From positions 77,791,636 to 77,855,635 of the forward strand of contig QVOM02000042.1 in assembly GCA_003586115.2 (NCBI GenBank): a stretch of 64,000 bases of DNA. The letters run 5' to 3'. The DNA comes from Salvator merianae. Its lineage: Eukaryota; Chordata; Lepidosauria; Squamata; Teiidae. Below, piece by piece: positions 33,970-46,410 of the stretch. The notes beneath the pieces were generated by a model, which was not told the origin of the DNA, ran no database searches, and saw only the letters and a list, made by a program, of their open reading frames with translations. Numbering within the stretch: position 1 is the first letter of the stretch; each line of letters starts with the position of its first letter. The translations under genes and the position numbers were made by a program.

Positions 33970-34677
33970 GCCGGATGGCTAGGAAGAAAAATCTTAAATC
34001 TCATCTTTTCAAATGGTGCTTGAAAGACGAAAGACAGAAAAGGGACAAAAGCTGGAAGATTGATTGACAAGGGATAAGAATCAGAAAATGAGTGCAGTTG
34101 GAGCCAATTTTTAAGATAAAACATAGGGATAAATTCCAGGGATAAAAGGCCTGAGCCAAAAATGGCTTAACGTCAGTAGCTATATCTGCTCATGCTAGCC
34201 ATTCAAGTATCAATGCTGTGAATGTGACTTTTTCTCTAGTGCCAGTGTATGCACTCATCCATAAGCTTTGCCAACTGATCTGATTTAGTAATGCTTAGAG
34301 TCTTGCTAATTAGGACATAGTTTTCGTATGGCAGTCTTGTGTAAGAGTGAAACTTTAGTCATCTGAAACTAAAGTTCATATTGTTCTGATGCTGTAAGCC
34401 CTTTGTCTTTTAACCAGATGAGTTCCATTGGCAAGCTTTAAAATGAATCAGAAGAAAATGAACAAACAAAACAAACAAGTACCTGTTATGTTTTAGGACA
34501 TTTCTCCACATCATAAATATGAATACTGAATGCCAGTTCACAGCATAATGTGATGCGGCAGTCAGCATACACATTTATGATGTCAGATGTTGCTGGGGAC
34601 CATTGGGAGGGGCTTGAATCCCAGAGGCCTTATGGACAATTCTCATAATTCTTTCAAGCACATTCCCTAAGTCACTT
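33970..34677. other. Unlabelled AT-rich noncoding DNA
   Basis: No exon or transposon end is recognised. Confidence 0.45.
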
Positions 34678-35200
34678 TTGCTGTGTCTGCACTGGGCTAC
34701 TGGACCATGCCAGCAGTCCCCAAGGAATGTAGTGTCCACACTGGTCTACTAGAAGGTCATGCCTCATGATAGAATCCTGTGTCCGCATGGGACGTGGCAT
34801 TGGAGTGGGCTTCAGCAAGACAATGGCCCTAGAGCCTGCTCCAATGAGAGACAGCTTTGGAGCAATCCCTCAGGTGTTCCCCAAAGGTAGGCCAACCCAG
34901 CACTCACGTACAGAAGGCAGCAAGCTGCTGGACCTGCCTACTGGGCATGAGGAGCCCAGCACCATGTTGACAGGTTCCTGGAAGTGGCCACAGAGGTGTG
35001 CTGCATCTGGGCACCCAGCTAAAAAAGCCTTGGCCAGCAGCTTCAGATGCTGAGAACCTTCATTCCCAGCCTCCAAAGTTGGCCAGGGCTGGGCTGCCAC
35101 CATGTGGATATTCCTTGGCCCACGCTAGTACTGCCCTCCAGTCTTGGGCCAGATCGCTCGACTCAGCCCAAGATCAGACCTGCATGGCCACCTTGATGGA
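34678..35200. repeat. GC-rich CpG-poor segment, possible old MITE
   Basis: It opens TTGCTGTGTCTGCACTGGGC and contains GTGTCCACACTGGTCTAC, similar in style to 6281-6690. A right end cannot be defined. Frames of 68-95 codons on both strands carry no domain. Confidence 0.3.
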
Positions 35201-35354
35201 CTGATCCTTTCTTTCTTTTTGCTCATGCTATCCAACTCAGCTAGTGGATGAAGGATTGGAAGAAAAATGCTATGCAGGCTTAAGGAAAGCAGAAAGGAGA
35301 GACAGCAGAGAAGATGACTGGGTGGGATAAAAACCTGGGTGGGATCCAAAACCT

Positions 35355-35715
35355 AGGGGCCACCACTGAAAACACCCTATCTCTAGGGGCGACTCCATGG
35401 CTAGGAGGACTTTCATAGCTACCTTAGTTAGCAGGCTGGACTATATGGGAGGAGGCGATCTGTCTGATATTTGGGACCCAAGTTATTTAGAGTTTTAATC
35501 ATCAGAATTAAAACTTTGAATATTTAAGTGCCGATCCTTAAGAACTGGAGAGATGTGGACATAGCCAGATACTCCAATTAGCAGCTAAGCTGCAGTATTT
35601 AGAACTAGCTCCGATTTCCATCTTCAAAGGCAGTCTCATGTAGCGTGCTTTACAGTGATATAATCTTGAGATCACAAGGCCAGTAGATCACTGTGACCAG
35701 TGAATCTTGGTGAAG
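35355..35715 (-). mobile_element. L2-like LINE relic, 3' region
   Basis: Plus-strand TGGACTATATGGGAGGAGGC, then GGGACCCAAGTTATTTAGAG, ATCTTCAAAGGCAGTCTCATG and TAGCGTGCTTTACAGTG are the antisense of the same L2-like segment as at 19600-19960, more diverged. No open frame survives. Confidence 0.65.
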
Positions 35716-36386
35716 AAAAGATTTCAGTTGCCTAATTAGTCTAAATTGGGCACTTCCATGAGGGAAGTTGCATTTTACTAACTGTGTTAATAAAAGCCAG
35801 GCTGTATAAAGATGGTTATATGAGGGATAATTTCTTGCACTTGTCTCTATCCTTATTAGCAATTTAGAAATTTAAAAGGCTCTATATTATCTGGAGTGTT
35901 GATTTTCAAATTATCAATTGGAAGATACCTAAGCCCCTGATAAGAAACATGCTTATTGTTTTACCTGTGTAACATGTAAGAGCAAGACCGTGCTGTACAA
36001 AACCATGTTATCTAAGGGACTACCACATAGGAGGAATTAATCTTGCACCTAGGAGCATAGCTAGATTGGAATGAGCCTCTGATAAAGAAAACAAGATGTC
36101 TTCTGTATATGGTGCGGACTGAGGCAAAAAATGCACCCACAATAAAAGATAAGTTGGATGCAGTTGGGCTACTGGACAGCACTGATGGCTACTGGGTCCT
36201 CTTTGGTACTGAACCTGTGGCAAAAAAAAAACAGTTGTGGTCCTTGCTACTCTTTGCATCCAGTTTGTTCTGGAGCGGCCCCTGCATCACCACATATCTC
36301 CCCACCACCCCAAAAAATACCCAGGCAGATTTGGAACAAAACAAAAAGAGGAAAGAGAGGAAGAATTGTATAATTCCATACAGAAC
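35716..36386. other. Unlabelled noncoding DNA
   Basis: No exon or transposon end is recognised; a 108-codon plus frame (36109-36435) runs into the next MITE and has no domain. Confidence 0.4.
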
Positions 36387-36389
36387 ATT

Positions 36390-36569
36390 GGCCCTTTCTG
36401 CACTTGGCTTTATTCTGGACTATATCCCAGAATAGGAACCTGCTATCCCCACATTAGTGCAGATTATAGCAGACCCCAGGTGGGGCCTGCCATAGTTCAT
36501 AGTAGCATGCAGATGGCAGATCCCTATTCCAAGATATAATCTGGAATAAGGCCAAGTGCAGAAAAGGCC
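36390..36569 (+). mobile_element. MITE-B copy 3 (180 bp palindromic) with ATT target duplication
   Basis: Ends GGCCCTTTCTGCACTTGGC and inverted GGCCTTTTCTGCACTTGGCC; ATT at 36387-36389 and at 36570-36572. Exactly 180 bp, like the copies at 27478 and 30984, with the same foldback design (TATATCCCAGAATAGG facing CCTATTCCAAGATATA). Confidence 0.9.
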
Positions 36570-36572
36570 ATT

Positions 36573-37879
36573 GTCTGAGCCTCTGTTTTCCTTATGGTTA
36601 GCTTCCTTGAAAAGAGGGCTTGAAAAGAGGCTACTGCAGTATTTTAACACCCCAAGATAATGCGCTGTTATCATCCAGAATAAGTTGAAAGCTTAGAGCA
36701 TATGACCCTAAAGATGAGAGGAATGGAATATGTACGTTACTGGTTTCTGGTCATTTTACAAGATTTAGGGGAGGCCAGTCTTTAGGCTCTTGGATGCTTT
36801 TGGAATTTCAACAGTTGCCATCCTGCCTGGTTGTTTCCTTTCCCAGATCTTGAGGGGGAAGCTTTGTGTCAGAAGCTTTGACAATGCTCTACAGTGGTGA
36901 ACAATAAATTAGATATATTTGGTGGACAACACTTGCTATTTTATCATGCATGTCATCAAAAATGTAATGGATTCAAGATAACAAGTCTATCATCTGGGCT
37001 CAAAAATTAGCATGTATATCCATATGTATGTATAAATATATATTCCAAAGAACATCAGGCACAAAATAATCCATCAAGAAGTTTTTCTATGTAAGCCTGA
37101 TTGGTCATCTTGTTATCAATGTTACTTTCATATGTGTACAGTGACATCACGTGCGTGCACCACTAAGAATCTAGGGACTATGGATTGCAAGACTGTATGG
37201 GTTTCTGGACCATTGGACACTATGGAAACCACCTGAAGAGCCACACTTGAGAAAGACAAGACAGTAATTTTGGATTTTGGTTCCTCTTCCTCTTCCTCTC
37301 GTTCAGCCACTACTGACTCTGTTTGTAAGAGGAAAAAGACTGCATGTAAACATAAACACCTCCAGGCAACCAGTATTTGCAAGCCTTTGTCTAGCAGTCA
37401 GAGCTAGCCTGGACAACTTGATTCAAGCAGACAGCTGTGATAGTCATGTAACACCTGGGCTTGCCTGGCACAGCGCCTCAGGGCATAGCTAAATGGTTTA
37501 CCCTGAAACTTGATGTGTGTTATCCTGGGTCCAGAACTGATTAATTTATTGCCCCTTCCATGCGCATGTCTCCTTCCTTGCAGCAATGAGTGGGTGCATG
37601 ATACCTGTGAACTTCACTTCTTCATCTCTGACAGCCAACTCCCCGTATATTTTGCATTTTATTTTTGACCAATCAGACTTGAGGTTTTTCAATCCGCTTG
37701 TCCATCAATCGCCTTATTACTTCTTCTCCAACATAGCCCAAAAAGTATAAGATCCCCTAGATTTGCCCCAGTGTGTGTGTCCCTCCCATCCAACAGCTCA
37801 CGGAACACTCTGCTGAAACTTGCTGAAAATCACTCAACATCAATAAATAAGAGCATGCTGTGAGATCATCCATCCTACC
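36573..37879. other. Unlabelled noncoding DNA
   Basis: No exon or transposon end is recognised. Short frames only. Confidence 0.45.
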
Positions 37880-40008
37880 TCATTGAGACTGCAGACTACC
37901 AGCTGCTACTATAGAATTGCAACCATGCCAACATATTGGGAGATGAGATCTTAAAATGTGATATAATACTATTGGAGTATGGTACGAACGATACAGCACT
38001 TTGAGAGATAGTTCTCTATCCATCTGAGATTTTAGGGTATGGAAGAATGAGCCAGGAATTTTTTGCCATGTTTTGTCTTGAAACTGGGCTTTGCAGTCTT
38101 GTTCCCACAATGTTTTAAGGCTATTCATCTCATTGACTTAATCAAAATTTGTAAATAGAAGCTGAAATACCCTTGTTGGCGTGATCTGTGTTGTCTAAAA
38201 ATACCTTGGAAGTGATCAATTTTTAGTTTTCTGGTATCTGGTTCTTAAACTGTAAAATAAAATTGCGAATGGCTAGTGGTTCTAGCCAAGAGATGGATTG
38301 GCCACCAGGTAAGCCTCTAATTTCTCTGGATGGTTTAGCAGTGAAATTATGACTCATAAAATCTTTGATAGAGTGAAAACCCTTTGTACTTAGGGAATTC
38401 CAAGATGTGTTAGATATAGAGATAGGGGAATCTGGAAGGAAGCATGGTAGACCAGAATTTCCAGGTTCTTAAGGTATTAAGCACAAGTGGATTGGATATC
38501 ATTAGATATTTGACATTAACTTTAGCAGCCAAAAAAATGGGAAATAGGGAGCTTCAGTCAGAAAGTTCAATGGGAAATACTGGAAGAGTTCTAAATAGAT
38601 AATGCAAGCCTGGAATAATTTTCATTTTGACAGCAGCTATAAGGCCTGCTAATGAAAGATCCTTGGTTTTCCAGGAGGCCATCTGTCACGAAGTTTAGCC
38701 CAGATTAGTGTATAATTAACTAGACTTCTTGAAGTGTGATATCTTGTTGTAATGTTTCTTATTGAGTGGTGGAGAGTTTAGAAAAAGAAGAAGCAATGAG
38801 ATAAGAAGAAGAAGAATCAGGAGAAACAGGAGAAACACAGTAAAGATCTTTATAAAATTCTAATATGGGTAGATATAATTTCCCAAGGTGACTATCTGAG
38901 AAGGGAGGCTAAAGGTTTAGAATTTTTATTGCCATACACATAAAATTTGTGGCGCAGATATATCTGGTTCTTGGCATCTTATTCTTAATCTAACAATGTG
39001 AGGTCTTGATGTTTTCTTAATAAATTGGCATAAATTCTGTTAGAATCTGATCAAGAATGTAGTTTTTCCATTTTTTTGATCTCATCAACTATCAGGTCTC
39101 TTTACTGAGAAGTGAATTTCTCCTGCCAAGAAACCTCTGAGATGCACAGGCCTCTAATTATTGCTTTCATAGCTTCCCATTGCGTAACTATAGATGTATC
39201 TGGAGTGTCACTGAGTTCAAAATAGTTTTGGAGTTCTTTGTAGATCTTTTCTTTAGAGGTTGGCCAATTAACTGGAGAGAGTTTAAAGCACCCTAGTTTC
39301 AAAGTAGGACGGGAAGAGTTTAAGGTAAATTGAGCAGAAGTGATAGAGTGAACAGAAAAGGAGCATGGAAGAATGTCTGCAGAGGTAAAGGAAGAGGCTA
39401 AAGACGTGCTACAGAGGATGTAGTCAATCCAAGATTAAGAAAGATATTTAGAAGAGAAAAAAGAAAATTCACAGGAACCTGAATTTATCAGTCTAAAGGT
39501 ATCAATTAGGTGAAATCTGTTAAGGAGCTTTTCTGAAGTTTTCCCTTTATATGGGTGCACTCCAGCCAAGCAAGAATGTCAATCAGTCAGAGCATCCACT
39601 ATGATATTGAAGTCACCAGACACAATAAGGTTTTCAGAGGAAAAGGTAGTAAGTTTCTGAAATATATTGTGGAGAAAAGAGACTGATTGGAGCATATATA
39701 TTGGCCACTGTTATTTTTTTACCATGTAGTGAACCGTTAAGAAATAGGAAACCACCTTTGGGGTCCTTCCATATTTTGTCTAAGTGGAAAGGAAGAGATG
39801 GATCAATGAAGATAGCTACCCTGTGGGACTTAGAAGTACCAGGAGCTGAGTAAACTCTCGAGGACTGAGCGTGTTTAAAAATAGAATGAAATTTTCCAGT
39901 AAAACAAGTTTCTTGTAGAAATAAAAAATGTAGTTTGGCTTGTCAAAAGAGATTTAAAACTTTTCTACGTTTCACTACATGGTTAAGACCATTCACATTA
40001 AGTGACAT
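37880..40008 (-). pseudogene. L1 ORF2 relic: endonuclease, deleted RT core, C-terminus
   Basis: The minus strand starts at ATG 40008 with MSLNVNGLNHVVKRRKVLNL, the start of the L1 endonuclease. Later blocks follow in order: FLQETCF, VAIFID, NIYAP, GDFNIIVDALTD (near 39610), SWIDYIL and SVHSITSAQF (SDH.PV in active L1; the catalytic aspartate is lost), WEAMKAIIRG (39102-39302) and YGNKNSK (about 38960), the EFY..LY segment near 38850. The RT fingers and palm are then missing and the C-terminal part (PKSLWEQD-like and FFHTLK..D..L) occupies 38128-37880. Many stops and frameshifts. Not functional. Confidence 0.85.
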
Positions 40009-40054
40009 TAGTTTAAATTCTGCCATAGGATTCATCAGAAACTGCTTTCCAGAA

Positions 40055-40995
40055 AAACTCTAATAAGTGGAATCCCATCAACCCATCAACCAGTTAGCAA
40101 AAGCTGTGTCATCTATGTTCAAGATGGAGGCAGTCAGAAATAAGTTTAGTGGTGACTGAGACCCATCTGGCTTGGAGGTCATGGATGGCTGGGGGTTTAT
40201 CAGCCCCCTGATGTGTTCTGCATTCTCTAGGGTGTCAGCATGATATTGGCAGCCGTTGTTGCCCATAATTAAAAATAGCAGGCGTATCCCCATTGATAAT
40301 TGAAGCCATTTTTTTTTGCAGAAGGGATGTAATCTGGTGAAAAGCACATCTTCTATCCAGGACTTCCAGAGCCTAGTCTTGGTAAATAGCCATTTTGGGG
40401 CCTTCATATTATAATGCAGGATCCATGCAGGAAAGTCTTTGATAAAGAGCTGATTTAATATGGAATCACTCTAGAGCTACTACAATGTCTCTAGGGGGCT
40501 TATCTGCTACAGGTCAAGAGCAAAGGCTCCTATGGGCTCCCACTATGTTCACCCATTCTAATTTTAAATCAGGGAGTAGTTGGTTCAGCCAATTTAATAA
40601 GAAGTCTGCCACGTTGGAACCTTCAGTGCACTCCCATAGACCTCTCAGATGTATATTATTTCGTCATGAACAGCATTACAGGTCAAGCATTTCTTCCTGT
40701 AATTTTAAAACTTCTCCCACGATTTCATCAAGCTCTAGTCTAACTTCAGAGACTTAATCAAAAGCCACAGAAGCAGTCTTTGGTATCTCTGTAATTGATG
40801 ATGAAAGAGAATTCAAGCACGAGTCTAATTGAGAGAACGCCTCTCCTAATTCTTGCTTTGTGACTGTGTGGATTTGTTCTACCAAGGAAGGAGGGTCCTT
40901 GGAGGTATGGAAGGTGTACCTGTACTGGGTTGTTCCTCTGCAGCGGTTTGTTGTGGGGATCCTGGTGATGAAGGGCTTTCCGTGCCAGGTGCCAT
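40055..40995 (-). pseudogene. L1 ORF1 relic
   Basis: Starting at an ATG at 40995 it reads MAPGTESPSSPGSPQ, then (with frameshifts) an acidic coiled-coil-like stretch with SEVRLELDEIVGEVLKLQEE, the RRM/CTD entry LLNWLNQLLPDLKLEWVNIV and AHRSL, PPRDIVV, and the C-terminal GDTPAIF-like block. This is the order of vertebrate L1 ORF1p (coiled coil, RRM, CTD), an RNA-binding chaperone of the L1 particle. Premature stops break it. It lies 47 bp upstream of ORF2, as expected for L1. The element reaches back to about 41015, where a SINE begins. Confidence 0.8.
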
Positions 40996-41030
40996 CTTGG
41001 TTCCTTGTGCCTTAGTTCTAGGAAGTTTAT

Positions 41031-41341
41031 GAGGCACGGTGGCGCAGAAGGCTAAGGCACTGATCTTTCAATAGGAGGGTCGCAGTTCAAGGCCCCTGTC
41101 TGCCGTGTAGAGGGGATGAGCGCCCTCTACTGGCCTCTAGCTCCAGCCAACCTAGCTGTTCGAAAGCAAGTAATTGCAAGTAGATAAATAGGGAGCATCA
41201 CATTGTGTGATGTGGAAGATAGACAGATGTAAGCCTTCGGGCGAAAAAAACCCATGTAAGCCGCTTTGAGTCAGCTTCGGCCGAGAAAAGCGGGGTATAA
41301 AAACCAAGTTCTTCTTCTTCTCCTTCTCCTTCTTCTTCTTT
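41031..41341 (+). mobile_element. SINE-1 copy 1: tRNA-derived SINE with (CTT)n tail and CTCF-like site
   Basis: An RNA polymerase III A box, TGGCGCAGAAGG (41040-41051), and a B-box-like AGTTCAAGGCC (41084-41094) mark a tRNA-derived head. The body holds GAGCGCCCTCTACTGGCC, GTAATTGCAAGTAGATAAAT and GCCGCTTTGAGTCAGC...GAGAAAAGCGGGGTATAAAAAC, the last part resembling CR1/L2-like 3' ends, and then a (CTT)n-rich tail. It closely matches 53271-53676. It lies directly 5' of the L1 relic. No clear target duplication. Confidence 0.85.
41119..41133 (-). promoter_or_regulatory. CTCF-like site in SINE-1 copy 1
   Basis: On the minus strand CCAGTAGAGGGCGCT fits the published CTCF core CCASYAGRKGGCRS at every position. 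It belongs to the SINE body, and the second SINE copy has it unchanged. Binding itself is not shown. Confidence 0.55.
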
Positions 41342-44300
41342 TAGATTGTCGTGAATACCAGCCCATGGTGTAGAAGTTTACAACCCCTTGACTGAGGGGA
41401 AAGATAAAAACAATTAGTAAGTAGAAATTTTAATAGAATTTGCAGAAAAGGGGGTCTTTTTAATCCAGTGGGGAGTAGAGCTCTCAAAAATGTGTCTACT
41501 CGCCCTGCATGCACGTGTACACCCCCCTTCTTGATTGACAACTTAACAAGACAGCTTTGTTCTATTTGCCTGTCTGTATTGTTGTGCTGAGCCAAATTAT
41601 ATTGCTTTTCATTGCTGGCTCTTTAAGACTCAGAATAAAATGCCTATTTATATTCCTTTCTGCTTTAATAAAGATTGTCAGATTTGCATTACTTTTGCCT
41701 TGAAACTTATATCATTTCTTCCCCATCCCTGAGACTCTACTCCAGCTAATTGCATTCTCTCATTTGATTGGCAGTTTGTAAAACCAACCTATTCGTCTTA
41801 GGTCCTTCTGGAATAACTGGAAAACAAATAATTCTCCCCCAAACCAGTTTATTTCTTTGAAGCTCATCTTGATGAGGCTTATACTGCAGAATTTTGTATG
41901 TATACTGAACCTACTCTTTGGAGGTATCAATTAAAATATTATTAATTGCAGTGCTATCGTTGTATACAGATTAGTTCAGGGTTGCAAAAGGGATGTGTAA
42001 TTTGTCAGTGAGGAAGAGAATGAATAAAGGTAAGGCAAGGATAGCAAATTTCAGGCTAGGCAGTTCTCTATAGCCTTTAAGAAGCCTTCCTGGCAAACAG
42101 ATCACAAGTATTATATGGAAAAAAGGGAATTTCTGTATTATTTTGTTGGAAAGTGCTTCTTATGAAAAGTGGTAAAAAACCAGACAGAATTTGAATTTAC
42201 TTCCTGATGCATATTTCAGAAGGGTGTGTTTTCTTTTGGCTTTTGAAAGTGGGCCTACAGGCAGGGTGAAAGATGCTCCTTTAATTTTTTAAAGAATTGC
42301 CACAACCATAGGTGCACACGTCCACCTCTAAAATTTCACTCAGTGAAAGCCATAGGTGCTAGCAGTCTTTTCACTGATTGTAAATTCCACAGTTCCACTG
42401 CCTTGTCATCCCCTCTGCAGTGCTGCAGGATTGAACCCATCTACAAGAAAAAACAATTAGGGATGTGCTTTAGCATGCGAGGCAGGAAAACCTCTTTCTC
42501 TGTCAAAAATGAGTTTCTTTGTTTTCTATTTGTTTATGGCTAAAGTCATGCGTGACTGCAGGACCAATCAACTGGAAGAGGGAATTCCATCCCATGAGGA
42601 TTACACTCCCCCTTTTCTCCCCTTACCTCCTTTACCATCCATCTAATTACAAACATGTATATTTTTAGATCCGGAGTGTAGAAAAACAGGTAAATCAGAG
42701 GACATCGAACACAAGCAACAGTCTCCTGCTGAGGAAGCCATCTCATCCTGCCCCATTAAGCGGATGGAGAATGGATCACAATCTGACAGTCTGGGCATGT
42801 GAATGCATGTTTGTGAGCAATACCAAAGAATAGTCTGATAGAACTCTCCTGCATTATATTGCCACATTCCTTTCCTCCTATATGCATATAAAAAACGAGG
42901 ATGAAGTTCTTTCTTTCTTAACAAATGACTACGTGCTTGCCTTGGTTTTCCTCTTCCTGTTCTCCCCCACAAAAGGAAACAGTAAAGGGGGTGGCTTTGT
43001 GAATGTCTGTAACTGTGCACCACCAGATTTCAGAGAAGCTACAGGACGATACATAATTTGACATAGAGCAATCAGCCAATAGTGTTTGGTCACTGAGGGG
43101 AAATGGGCAAGGCTCCTTAAAGCAAATAACTATGGAAAGTTCTGACAGTGACCTCAGAGGTCTCACATCATAAATTTAATCCATATCAGAAGAGTACGAG
43201 GACAGAATTCGTCTTCTGATCGTTCCCACATTTGCATTTTAACATGAATTCAATTTGGACTTGCTTGTTCTCACACTGATGTTTCCCATGCTTGGCATGG
43301 GGAAACCATACCTTTTCTGCCTCCAACCCTTGCCAAATTCCCCTCCCTGTGCAGTCAGTGATTAGCTGCAGTCCCAGTGTTCAACTCCTGACTTCACAGG
43401 GGCAGGCAAGTCAGGTTCCGCCCTCTTTATGTCCCTGCTGCTGCCTCAGAACATGGATTCACTTGGTGGTGTTACTAGTCATTCGCCATTTGCTCCTTCT
43501 CCTGCTCCAGCTTGTATCTGCACAAGAAGAACTTTAATACCACGTGTATCGCACAATAAAGCTTCTTAAAGGGCAGATGGCGATTTCTGCTCCATTACAA
43601 TTGCACTTTTGCGCAATTTAAGAGTAGCGCAAAAGCAGGGAGATGTCCATGAAGAGGGGGAAATGTGCGTGTGGGGGACTCTATTATCCTGATAGTGTAG
43701 TTAATGACCAGCAAAGGGACTCTGCCTCATCTCCCCTGGAGACATCCACAGCAGCATGTGTCCCACTATGTAGCTGTGTGCTGCTGATGACAAAACTGAT
43801 ATTGAGTGGGTTCTTTGTTGGGGCAAGAGGACTGCACCTCCAAACAGGCACAGTTTGTTTTTTGGTTTAATCAGCAGACGGCAGTGGAGGAAGTCTTTAA
43901 TTTCTTCCTGGCAGTGCCAGGAAGGATAAGGAAGATAAAGGACCATAGTTTAGCAAAATAAAATGGGGACGGCTTTCTTTTCTCCGGGTAGCAGTGGAAG
44001 GGGGGATAATGGAAGCAGAAGGAACTACAGTGCTTCCTACCCACCCGCAAAGTCTGTCATTGGACCACAGGAAATGGGAAGCCCTCCCTCTGCACCCCCC
44101 CAAAAAAGTACAGTCCCTCCCAAATAGTCTCCTTCCGCATTCTCACATTGTAAAGTAAAGTGGGTTAGTGATCTGGAACGGCTTAAGAACTCATTAAATC
44201 CGAATGCAAAATAGTCCAGATTTTGCCAATTTAGTCCAGTAAAACTATGGAAAGGCAACATCATGTCAGGCCACCAGAAACTGAAGACGGCCTGTAAACT

Positions 44301-44528
44301 TATTAAATGCCATGTCGGAACATGGCGCAGAAGACCTATGGAAAAGGTAAGCTTAAGACAGTCTAACACATTCAAATGTGGACGCTCTTAAAGTGGAAGA
44401 GTTTTATTTTTATTTTTAAATTCTTAAAATTTCCCGTGTGTGACTGCGCTCTGGATTTCAACAAGCCATAGTGACATGAGATTAAGCCAAACACTTTACT
44501 TACTCATAAATGTCAGAAAGAAGTCTCA
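41342..44528. other. Unlabelled noncoding DNA
   Basis: Mixed AT-rich and moderately GC-rich DNA without recognised repeats or exons. The segment at 43290-43540 has chance frames of 60-81 codons. No RNA gene or transposon end is visible. Confidence 0.45.
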
Positions 44529-44667
44529 CCCTGCATTCGGATGTCACTTATTTTTTCCACTATATTTGGATATTCTGGAATAAAGCATGGATATTCCAGA
44601 ATATCCATGGTTTATTCCGGAATATCTAAATATAACTGAACAAATAAGTGACATCTGGATGCAGCCG
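44529..44667. mobile_element. Foldback MITE, CTGCATYCRGATGTCACTTATTT arms
   Basis: The left arm CTGCATTCGGATGTCACTTA and the inverse of ...AAGTGACATCTGGATGCAG form a near-complete palindrome; the inner part repeats this with GGATATTCTGGAATAAA facing TTTATTCCGGAATATC. Total about 137 bp with a tiny loop near 44592-44605 (CATGGATATTCCAGAATATCCATG is itself a palindrome). Non-coding, no clear target duplication. Confidence 0.75.
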
Positions 44668-46410
44668 TAGGGAAGAGAGAAGGGGTACATAAAGGGACAC
44701 AGTGAAATAAATAAGGAGCAGAAAAGAAGAATGAGCTGAGCAGAATCTTTCAAAAATATAAAAGATGTTGGAGGGCAGTTAAAAAAGCAAAGATCACTGG
44801 TGGGGAAAGCTAAGAACATAAAAATAATGTTGCATTTCTCTGTGGAGAAACTGACTTAGAGGCTATCTAAGCTAACAATGACAGGGTGTGTTGCCAAGAT
44901 GCAATTTTTTCTGCATCCATGCTGTGGGTTTTTCTGACATATCCTTGCTGAAGAAATGCATTGATCCTACCCTGGTCATATAGATTTGGAAGAATAATCT
45001 AAATAATATGTGACAAACTGATTTAATTAAGTTCAATTTTCTCCTTGTTGCAATGTTTTCTTGTTTTGAAGACTCACCTCACCTGTGCAGTTCCTTCCCT
45101 TTTCTGAACCGGCCAAGAGTTTTGTATCATTCATCCCTGGAGATCACAGAGCTCCCTTCATTTTTTGAAAAACAACAACAACAACTGTGTTTTTCCAGCA
45201 ATAAGCACACTTACAGCCCCATTAAGCTGAATCAAGAAATACATTAAAATAAAACAGGCTCTGACCACTCAGATTGTGGCCATAAAAGCAATACGTTGCT
45301 CTTCTATCTCATTTCTTACAGTGAAGGGAAAAGGTTGGGCACATAACACAAGACTCAAACAGCTGCTTGTTGACTCAGAGGCATTTTAAAGGAAAGGGCC
45401 TGACTGTGCTAGTGAAGCTTTGTATAGGGTACACTTTTACGAAAGTGAACTTTCACTGGCTGCTATCTCAAATAGGATAGTTTCACAGCTTCATGAAAAT
45501 ATATTACAGAAAGGGGAAGCTACACTGAAACCACTAAAAACAAGCTTTAGAAGACACAGTTTCAACAGCCATTTTGTGTGAATAAAAGAGTTCAAGATGT
45601 GAACTCTGTGCACCACAGGCTGATAGACTCTGGGCCCTTTCTGCAATCAGATGTCCTGCAACTAGTAACCACCCATGTATCTAACTTGAATCTTCATAGC
45701 AGTTTTCTCATATTGCCTTCTCCTTTTACTTGGGGATCCTAAAAACACTTTTATTAGATGTTTATGTACCACAACTGATCCCCTGTAGAGTTCCCTTGAG
45801 CCATTTATTATCGTCTCTCCATAAAGACTGGCTAATTGAGCTTTCAGAGCAATTCATTCAGCTTTATTAATTGCTCAGCAAGCAGTAACAACAGTTAATG
45901 ATACTCACAAGACCATATCTAAAGACTTGATGATTGAACTAGGCGTAGATAAGACAGTGAATTAGCAAATGTTATTTGCAGTTGTTAAAGCAGGTATTAA
46001 GGCATCTAGAAGTTCTATGTGGTTGAACAGAAATTTGTTGAAATGAACACGTGGGTTAGATTAGCTTTTTTAAAAAAACTAGAAATCCTTTCTTTATGTT
46101 TTTTCTCCTGTCCTTATTTTCAAGGGAAACCCATATTAAACATCGGGCAGTTGCTGTTTACACTGCAGCCAATGTCTTGTTGCAAATTTGGGCTTGCTTT
46201 GAGGGCTGGCTAAAGGGGTGCGATTGTCTGACGTTGCAGTGGGCTTGCTCCCTGTGATTGGCTGATGAGCTTGCATGACCTTAGAACCTTCCCCACCAAT
46301 CAGAGTGCTTGGTCCTTCCTTCAGCATGAATGCTTTTGTTAGCGTTCTTGTCTTTTTTACTTTAAATTAGAATCCTTGAGCATTGGAAAGAACAGAGGGG
46401 AGAACTCTGA
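44668..46410. other. Unlabelled noncoding DNA
   Basis: No exon is recognised. The stretch at 45830-45960 is repeat-free with ATTA cores (GCTTTATTAATTGC, GTTAATGATAC) and could be regulatory. A lone GGGCCCTTTCTGCAATCAG at 45633 resembles a MITE end without a partner. ATTGGCTG and CCAATCAG CCAAT boxes lie near 46258 and 46296. Confidence 0.4.

Noticed and set aside
41036..41096. Possible tRNA gene or pseudogene
   Set aside because: It is the head of SINE-1; a near copy with the same body lies at 53271.
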